From: Stomoxys calcitrans
Taxonomy: Eukaryota; Arthropoda; Insecta; Diptera; Muscidae
Length of the DNA stretch: 64,000 nt
Assembly (NCBI RefSeq): GCF_963082655.1
Contig: NC_081554.1
Location: forward strand, 61,214,095-61,278,094
Direction of reading: 5' to 3'
This document shows, piece by piece, positions 56,316 to 64,000 of the stretch. The position numbers were made by a program, and so were the translations under genes. Positions within the stretch are counted from its first letter, which is position 1. Each line of letters begins with the position of its first letter. Under the pieces are notes generated by a model. That model was given only the letters and a program-made list of their open reading frames with translations, was not told where the DNA came from and did no database searches.

Positions 56316-57228
56316 ATCCTTGCTTTTCCCTTAATATCACCAGATCGTTGTATGAGAACTTTTTATATCACAATATATTCCGTCATAATCAAAGTGTTCT
56401 CTATTACTTCAGCTTTGAATGGTGTGTACGTATGCGTATAACAAAGTCATTTGATCTATGTCTTATCTAAGATTTTCTCATTTGAACATGCTGGTGCAAT
56501 GAATTCATAATAAAGTACTTTTGCCGACAACTTTCTCCATATCCGTAGAGCTTAGTTCATAAAAGTTTATCATTTCGTTTTTATTTTCATAATCCTATTT
56601 ATCTAATACACATAACATCTAGGGAATAGAGCCGTACTGCCAATGGCCAAATTGAAGTAAGCTCTTCGCTGTAGTACCACTGTTACCTGTATTAGGTGCA
56701 GCAATTGCACTTCGCGCTATCACAACCAACAGCATTTGAAAGAGAGATAATAAAATTAATGGACTTGAAAAACGTGAACGACAAAAATTGAGTGAACCAA
56801 CTGCAACAACAACAAGACTATCAGAGGTTGCACAAAATCAAGCTACGGCACTCTGATATAGACCAACCACATTCTATGGGCTCCATTCAAGCAATGACTT
56901 CCATGGCAGAAGGTAAAGTGCGGAAGTTGCATCGTAAAAGTTTTATTAAAATGACACAAGGTACACACGAACACACACAACACACCCCCGTCGACCACAT
57001 TTACACAACCGAACCGGTAAGGAAGTATGTGTGTACGTATGCAGGGGTGTTGGCTTTTGGCGGAGGAAACAAAACCACAAATGACAAATAAAGAAAAAAC
57101 CGGGGCGAAAAACACACAGAAAACACACACACACACGCATTCACCCAGTGCATCAACATTAAATATATAGCAGGCGCTTTCATACTTCCACTTTTATTGG
57201 GGAGGATCTGGTTGGATCTCACGTTAAT
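56316..57228. other. Non-coding stretch, duplicate of 20291-21196
   Basis: No recognised gene. The near-identity with copy 1 ends around 57085. Confidence 0.45.
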
Positions 57229-57770
57229 TTATACCCCCCCCCCCACCATAGGTTGGGGGTATAATAATCTAGTTATTCCGTTTGTAACACATGGAAATAA
57301 TAACCTGAGACCACATTAAGTGAATACATATATTCTTGATCGCCTTGACATTAGGAGTCCTAGACCTAGACTTGTCCGTCCATCTGTCGAATTAACAAAA
57401 GCGTTCAAACGAATAAAAATATTTGCTTGACATATTCCACAGATACTTTTTATGGATGCAGTTGACCATATCGGTTCAGATTTGGATACATTCCTCATAA
57501 AAAGCGATCCCCTGTATTTACTCCTTGAGCCCTTACAAGCCTCAATTTTCATCCAATTTGGCTTGTACATTCGTACCATGTACTCATATAAACCGATTCC
57601 CGGGTATGACTTCGTGAGCCCCTGAAAATCTCTAATTTCATCTTATTTGGCTGAAGTTTAGCACAAAACTTCACTTTTGACTATGACTGTTTCGAATCGT
57701 CCTGTAAACCTATTCCCCCATACAAACCTATACCCAATTTTGACTTCTTGGGCCTAGAAGCCTCAAATTT
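57229..57770 (+). mobile_element. HINE 5' part, copy 2 (better head)
   Basis: The head is intact here (ATACCCCCCCCCCACCATAG, GTTGGGGGTATAATAATC), showing the sub-terminal inverted pair that copy 1 has partly lost. Confidence 0.68.
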
Positions 57771-58390
57771 CAGTTACAGGAGATTGTGGCGATGGACTAT
57801 CAAAAATGGTTTGGGGTTCAATCTAAGGAAGACGGAGCTGGAGCTCTTGACGCGCAGATACAAGATACCGGAGGATGGGCTAGATAGATAGAGTCCGTGG
57901 ACAGAATCACGCTGTGGATGTCGAAGGAGGCGAAATAACTCGATTCGAAGCTGTCCTGGAAGAGGAATACTGGGGAAAGAGGCCGTAAGGCATTGTGCGC
58001 TTTTACTCCTGCAGGAGGATGTTCGGTAGAATGTCGGGGGTAACCCCGAAAATGATTTATTGGATGTATACGGACATTGTGAGACCAGTGTTAACCTGGA
58101 GCACAGGTATGGTGGCACTGAGATCCGCACCGTAGGCTGGTCTGGAAGCGATGCTAAATATGCAGACCATTGGGGCCTATATTCAAGACTGCTCCGCTAA
58201 GATCGCGCTTAAGCTGAGCGAGCTCGGAATTCTGAAGGAGGGTAGTTGAGGCCACAGCTAACTTCTGGATGCTATGGATGCGGAGGTTAGATTGGGGAGC
58301 ATCTCTGACTACCTGGCACCGGTACCGAATGGAACAAGGGCATTCAGGATTCGTTTCCCTGGGAGGGGTGAGTGGAGGGCGAATGATGTT
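57771..58390 (+). pseudogene. Jockey/I-type RT end, copy 2
   Basis: Counterpart of 21741-22346, with additional stops. Confidence 0.78.
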
Positions 58391-59692
58391 TTTTATACAA
58401 AACACCACTACTGTGGTATAGGGTATTATAACTTCCAAAAGGAAGAGCGATAGACCCATTGATAAGTATACCGATGAACCAAGAATCACTTTCTGATTCG
58501 ATTTAGCTATGTCCGTCTGTCTGTCTGTCCGTCCGTCCGTCTGTCCATGTTAAATAATTTGTGTACAAAGTACAGATCGCAGTTTTCATTCGATCGTCTT
58601 CAAATTTGGTACAGGCATGTTTTTTGGCCTAGATTCAAAGCCTATTGAAATTGGAAAAAATCAGTTCAGATCTGGATATAGCTCCCATATATATGTTCGT
58701 CCGACTTGCAGTAATACTGCAATAAAATGGTCATTTGTTAACCGATTTTCTCAAAATTTGGCAGGAAGAATTTCTTTATGACTCCCGACATTACAGGTGA
58801 ATTTCATAGAAATCGGTTCATATTTGGATATAGTTCCCATATATATGTTCGTCCCATTTGCAGTTATAATGCAATAAAATGGTCATTTGTTAACCGATTT
58901 TCTTGAGATTTGTTAGGAAGGATTTTCTCTAGACTCTCGGCATTACTGGCGAATTTCATATAAATCGGTTCAGATTTAGATATATCTCTCATATATATAT
59001 ATATATCGCCCGATTTTCATTCCTAGAGTCACTGCGAGCGCATTTAGTGACCAATCTTCCCAAAATTTTGTACAACGATTTCCTCGACGACTTCCACAAT
59101 GTCGATAAGGTTTGCTCGAAATCGGTTCAGATTTAGACATAGCTCCCATATATATGTTCGTCCGATATGCAGTAATATTGCAATCAAATGGTCATCTGTT
59201 AATCGATTCTCTCGAAATATGGCAAGAAGGATTTTCTCTTGACTCTCGACATTATAGATGAATTTTATAGAAATTGGTTCAGATTTAGATATAGCTGTTG
59301 TATATGTATATCGCCCGATTTTCACCTCTAGAGCCATTGCAATCGCATTTTTGACCAATCTTGCCAAAATTTTGCACAACGCTTTTCTCGACGAGAACCA
59401 CATTATCTGATGCTTGAAATTGGTTTAGATTTAGATATAGCTCCCATATATATGTTCGTTAAATTTTAGGTAATTTGCAAATAATGTTGTCATTTGTGAA
59501 CCGTAGTTATAACAGTTTGAACGTATTTACTCGAAAATTGAGAGGGATTGTTTAACAAACCATCTGAAAACATCCGGCGGGGTCCATCAAAATTGTTTCA
59601 GAATTAGAAATAGCTCCCACTTTGTACCTATAGAGTAGGTGTAGGGTATTATAAAGTCGGCACCGCCCGACTTTTATCTTTCCTTACTGGTT
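58391..59692 (+). mobile_element. HINE family C, copy 2
   Basis: Counterpart of 22347-23654, with the same head and the tail AAGTCGGCACCGCCCGACTT then CTTACTGGTT. Confidence 0.77.
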
Positions 59693-60770
59693 GAGAATGA
59701 GGATGAGACCTCAAACTTCACTGATGACTCTATAGTTGAGTCAGGGACTGGTTTGGGGGTCTACTGCAAAGCACTCAATATCGGCATGTCTCTGAGACTA
59801 CAGACAAGTGTACGGTCTTTCAGGCAAAAGTCTGTGTCATTGCAGTAGCCGCAAAAGAAATTCTGGTAAGGGATTTACTACTGTCCAAAACTCAGGATTT
59901 ATGTGGACAGTATGCCAGCGCTCAAGGCCTTGGGGCCGAGGACGGAGAGGTTGAGGTACCTGGCGGATTGCTTGGAATCCCTTAAAAGGCTTCGAATCCA
60001 CGATGTGGCGCTGACATGGGTTCCCTGACATAAGGGGATTCAAGGAAATGAATAGCGGATGAATGCGCCAGGAGGGGTTTGTCTGCTCCGGGCGAAACAG
60101 TCACAGGTCTTCCCTACGTCCCATTTGTTAAGCTACTGAGCACAGTACAAAAGATGGTCAGAGCGGCATCAGTGGCAAAGTGGGATTCGGCGAATGGTTG
60201 CCGAACAGCTAGGGCGCTCTGGCCTTTCATCGGTCGTAGGAGGATGAGGGATTTACTGGCGTTCGATAAGAGGTCGATGAGTACCTTAACAAGGGTCATA
60301 ACCGGACACTGTGCCATAGGCCGCATGGCGGCGTGAATAGGACTACCTCACAATGATTTTGAAGGAGTTGCTTTGATGAGGATGAGACTATCGAGTACTT
60401 GCTAAGTTTATGTCCGGGTCTGTAAGTACGCAGGCTCTCCTTTCTAGGGATCTGAATGATCTTGTGAACGTCCCTCTGGTAGGTATCCTGAGATTTATTG
60501 ACGGGACGGAATGGTTCTGTCGGGCAGTACCATAAGCTCCGGCGAAGGCACATCAGTGCTTGCGTGGGGATTGGCATTTCACGCCCGCTCTGGTTTTCTA
60601 TTCCTCTTGTTTCTTTTTATTCGTGTACGAGTATAACCTCTGGACATGGTCCGAGGACTCATATCTTCTCTCTTCTCCTTCTTTCTTGGTTGCAACAATG
60701 GCCCAAAATAACCCCCGAGTGAACTCACCTATGGGTGGGCAAACCATTTCACCTAACCTAGGTCGTTGGA
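59693..60770 (+). pseudogene. Jockey/I-type RNase H and tail, copy 2 (more complete)
   Basis: It keeps NEDETSNFTDDSIVESGTGL, GVYCKALNIGMSLRL (first RNase H motif) that copy 1 has lost. Then AVAAKEILVRDLLLSK in another frame, and from 60079 a run with SAPGETVTGLPYVPFVKLLS and MSTLTRVITGHCAIGRMAA before a stop. A 3' end CACCTAACCTAGG follows. Still broken by frameshifts. Confidence 0.8.
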
Positions 60771-60779
60771 TATGCAAAT

Positions 60780-61138
60780 GAGCCATATCGGTTCAGATTT
60801 GAATATAGCTCCCATATAAACCCATGGCCTGATTTGACTTCTTGAGCTCCTGTAAGGCACAATTTTTGTCCAATTTGGCTGTAATTTTCACGGAGTGTGT
60901 TGTTATTGCCGCCAAAAAAATGTGCCAACTAAGGTTCAAATCTGTCAGTTACCTCATATATTCCTCATATAAAGCGACCACCCAATTTGTCATCTTAAGC
61001 CCTTGGAAGGCGCAACTGTCATCCTATTTGGCACGATGTGTTTTGTTATGACTTTCAACAACTGTGCCTATAACGGATGGTCTATTACCTGATATAGCTC
61101 CCCTACGGACCCTAGAAACTTTGATTTGTGTCTGATTT
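60780..61138 (+). mobile_element. HINE fragment, copy 2
   Basis: Counterpart of 24685-25025. Confidence 0.6.
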
Positions 61139-61345
61139 TGAGAAACTCGGTACGTAAAGTACATAAATGTCTTGAACTGAGTTCGTTTGTGGATTCGCAA
61201 GCACTTTTTAATTTTTTAAGTTTTACATTCTTCCGGCGTTTGTGTGATATTTCAGGGACCTCAATATTCGCACTTTAGTTTAAAAAACCTTTCATTAAAG
61301 TCCCATATAGTTCTGGTCTGGCTTCATGTAATGTTTGGGGGTTCT

Positions 61346-62045
61346 TTTTATACAAACCATCGAAGAATGGGTGCATATTCATTATGTCATTATACCCTCC
61401 ACCATAGGATGGGGGTATACTAATTTCGTCATTCCGTTTGTAACACATGGAAATATTGATCTGAGATATAAAGAAAGCGCGCTAACTATCGAAGGAATAA
61501 AGCTAGATGCATGATATTAGTGTAGGTCGATTGGGATTGTAAATGGGCCATATCGGTGCATATTTTGATATAGCTGCCATATAAACCAATTTTGGATCTT
61601 GACTTCTTGAGCCTCTAGACGGTGCAATTCCATACGATTTGGATGAAATTTTATTTGAAGTCGATTCTACTGTGGTATCACAATGGACCTAAAATTGTCT
61701 AATTGTAAAGGACTGCCACTCTTACCTAACCTAGTCATGGTTTGAATAGGTTCATAGTCTGATATAACTTTCATATAAACTGATTTGGGATCTTGACTTC
61801 TTGAAACTGTAGAGGGCGCAATTATTATCCGATTTGGATGAAATTTTGTATAGCTTCCAACAACTGTGTCATGTATGGTCTAAATCGGTCCACAACCTGA
61901 AATCTATCTCCCGATTATTCTTTTTGAGCCTCAAGAGGGAGCAATTTTTATCCGATTTGGCTGTACATCGATAAGTATGGTCAGATTCGGTCCATAACCT
62001 GATATAGCTCCCATAAAAACCAATCTTCTGATTTTTGTACTTGAA
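61346..62045 (+). mobile_element. HINE scrap plus HINE family A, copy 2
   Basis: Counterpart of 25266-25990, with the family A head at 61392 (ATACCCTCCACCATAGGATG). Confidence 0.65.
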
Positions 62046-62425
62046 CCCCTACAGACTGGAACATTGAGATCCGATCTGTGTGGTGTTCATTGCTGTCACG
62101 AGAAGATTAGCTGCGAGCTACCGGACGCGTCCGCAGGTTGCGGATAGTGGAATGCTCATGCGGAGTAGCTGCAACTGCAGTCGTGGATAATCAGCGGCAT
62201 CGAGTGAAGAGTCTCATTGAGAGGCCGGGTGGCATCGGCTCTTGCACAAATACTGAGTGCCTATGATGTTCGATATCACGAGGCGGGTTATGGGCGAGTT
62301 TGACTAAGCAATGGCCACCCTGTTCCCGCGGCGATTGGTCATTTGGACCGGAACGAGCTTGCTTACCTACATGAGCTTGACGAGGATGGCCACCGCCACA
62401 TAAAAATGTGGCAACAACAATAACA
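62046..62425 (+). mobile_element. SINE-like / LINE-leader element, complete
   Basis: It reads through the point where copy 1 enters the gap and continues to GAGCTTGACGAGGATGGCCA and CCACATAAAAATGTGG, then a CAACAACAATAACAAC tail. This gives the full form of the truncated copy at 25991-26300. Confidence 0.72.
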
Positions 62426-63776
62426 ACATATTGATCGATTTCCCGATTTAGGGTTTTATGCTCATAAAAACTGTATTTATTATCCGATTTGGCTGAAATT
62501 CCACACCATATGTGTTAAAATTTCCGACATCCGCGCCAAATATGGTCCAGATCGATCTGTATCTTAATATAGCCTCCATATAGACCGATCTCCCGATTTG
62601 GAGACTTGGACTCATAAAAGCTGCATTTATTTTCCGAATTGGCTAAAATTTGGCACAATGATTTGCGTTAAGCTCCTCGACATCCGTGGCGAATATGGTT
62701 TTTATCGGTCTATATCTGAATATAACCCCCATTTAGATCGATCTCCCGATTTAGGGACTTAGGCTCACAAAAGCTGCATTTATTAACCGATTTGGCTGAA
62801 AATTGGCACAACGATTTGCGTTAAGCTCCTCGACATCCGTGGCGAATATGGTTTTTATCGGTCTATATCTGAATATAACCCCCATTTAGATCGATCTCCC
62901 GATTTAGGGACTTGGGCTCATATAGCTGCATTTATTAACCGATTTGGCTGAAATTCGGCACAATGATTTGCGTAAAGTTCTGAATTTTGGTATAGAGAGT
63001 TGTGTTAGGCTCCCCGCCAACGCTGTTCAATACGGCCCAGATCAGTCCAGATTTAGATGTAGCTGCCATAAAGACCGATCTCTCGGTTTAAGGTTTTGGA
63101 CCCATAAAAGGCGCATTTATTGTTCGATTTTGCCAAAATTTGGGACAGTGAGTTGTGTTAGGTCCTTCGATATCCCTCTTCAATTTGGCCCAGATCGGTC
63201 CACATTGAGATATAGCTGCCATATAGTAGACCGATTTCTCGATTTATGGTTTTGGGCCCCATAAAGAGATATAGCTGCCGGTCCACATTGAGATATAGGT
63301 GATCGGTCCACATTGAGATATAGCTGCCATATAGTAGACCGATTTCTCGATTTATGGTTTTGGCCCCCATAAAAGGCGCATTTTTTGTCCTATGTCGAAA
63401 TTTGAGTTGTGTTGGGGCCTTCAAAATCTTTCTTCAATTTTGCCCAGATCGGTTCTGATTTGAATATAGCTGCCATATAAACCGATCTCTCGATTTAAAT
63501 TCTTGGCCCCATAAAAGGCGCATTTATAATCCATTTTCGCTGAAATTCGATACAATGACTTATGTTAGGTTTTTTTAATATCCATGTCGTATATGGTTCA
63601 GATCAGGCTGTATTTGGATGTAGCTACCGAAAAGACTAATATTTCGATATAGCTGCTATGGGAGCATAAATTATGCATTTTCAACGGATTATGACGAAAG
63701 GTGGTTTACATATATACCCGAAGTGGTGGGTATCCAAAGTTTGGTCCGGCCACACTTAAAGCCTTTTTCTTTGTTG
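62426..63776 (+). mobile_element. HINE family B-like array with 3' end; recent unit duplications
   Basis: About eight to nine units. Two adjacent units (from about 62640 and 62794, 154 bp apart) are almost identical (GCTCCTCGACATCCGTGGCG, AATATGGTTTTTATCGGTCT). A second partial doubling lies near 63180-63370. The 3' end has GAAGTGGTGGGTATCC, a weak hairpin TTTGGTCCGGCCACA, and AAAGCCTTTTTCTTTGTT. The 5' head is absent. Confidence 0.7.
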
Positions 63777-64000
63777 GGTATAGATCGTACCATTTTTGTG
63801 TGGTTTTTGGGGCGGTACAGACTACTTGAGACCGTACCCCATATTTTGATGAATTTTTCGCATTATACTTCGTATAACATTTTGTTTGAGTACCAGATTA
63901 TCGACATCGGTGAGGCTTTTAGGGCAAGTGAGAGGGTACGCCCCTCTTCCGATATCACAATCTGTGAGAATTTCAAGAAAATCTGTTCAGCCGTTTTCGA
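63777..64000. other. Unassigned sequence at window end
   Basis: Not shared with other parts of the window. The phrase ending TCAAGAAAATCTGTTCAGCC resembles the wording of dispersed fly repeats, but I cannot place it. Confidence 0.3.

Larger units (their letters stand above)
32705..62359 (+). repeat. Large direct repeat, copy 2
   Basis: Partner of 1-26300. Removing the 5349-bp transposon and one 5-bp target copy leaves about 24.3 kb. That equals copy 1 after subtracting its private 3054-5044 block. Homology stops where copy 1 meets the gap, so the true right end is not visible. Confidence 0.95.

Overview
This window looks like repeat-rich, gene-poor DNA from a higher (calyptrate) fly, most likely a muscid such as Musca, Stomoxys or a relative. 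I infer this from the AT-rich composition, from many DINE-1/HINE-like rolling-circle elements with 'GATATAGCTNCCATATA' repeats, and from decayed Jockey-type and RTE-like LINEs. I recognise no host protein-coding gene. Almost every coding trace belongs to a mobile element, and only one reading frame is clearly intact.

Layout: a direct duplication fills most of the window. Copy 1 (1-26300) ends at a 200-N scaffold gap (26301-26500). A private segment follows (26501-32704), then copy 2 (32705-62359), then private sequence to the end. Each copy holds the same nested repeats in the same order. These are LINE-leader/SINE-like sequence, Jockey-type ORF2 and ORF1 relics, HINE elements with tandem arrays of about 153 bp, a Jockey RNase H relic carrying two nested insertions, RTE-like reverse transcriptase pieces, an ORF1 (gag-like) relic, more HINEs, and another Jockey-type ORF2 split by a HINE. 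Copy 1 has about 2.0 kb (3054-5044) that copy 2 lacks. Copy 2 has a 5.35 kb DNA transposon that copy 1 lacks.

The standout is that transposon, 49805-55153. It encodes an uninterrupted 680-residue RAG1-like (Transib superfamily) transposase. It is flanked by a 5-bp target duplication (CATCG). Its ends read CACAGTG, then a 12-bp spacer, then an A-rich block, like a V(D)J 12-recombination signal. The terminal inverted repeats are 1431 bp each and in perfect register. The matching place in copy 1 (19130-19134) is the clean empty site. Around that site the two copies are almost identical for about 4 kb, while elsewhere they differ visibly in substitutions and small indels.

The private segment 26501-32704 holds an RTE-like LINE 5' region with an endonuclease domain. 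That domain is interrupted by a 607-bp fold-back mariner derivative. Next come Jockey-type ORF2 relics (RNase H with motifs kept, RT with YADD), a tRNA-derived SINE, and a mariner-type MITE whose right end also opens the window at base 1.

Limits: identities were judged by eye. Element boundaries other than those of the Transib, the two mariner-type elements and the 12696-13074 insertion are approximate. The duplication could be genomic or could be two haplotypes placed in tandem by the assembler.
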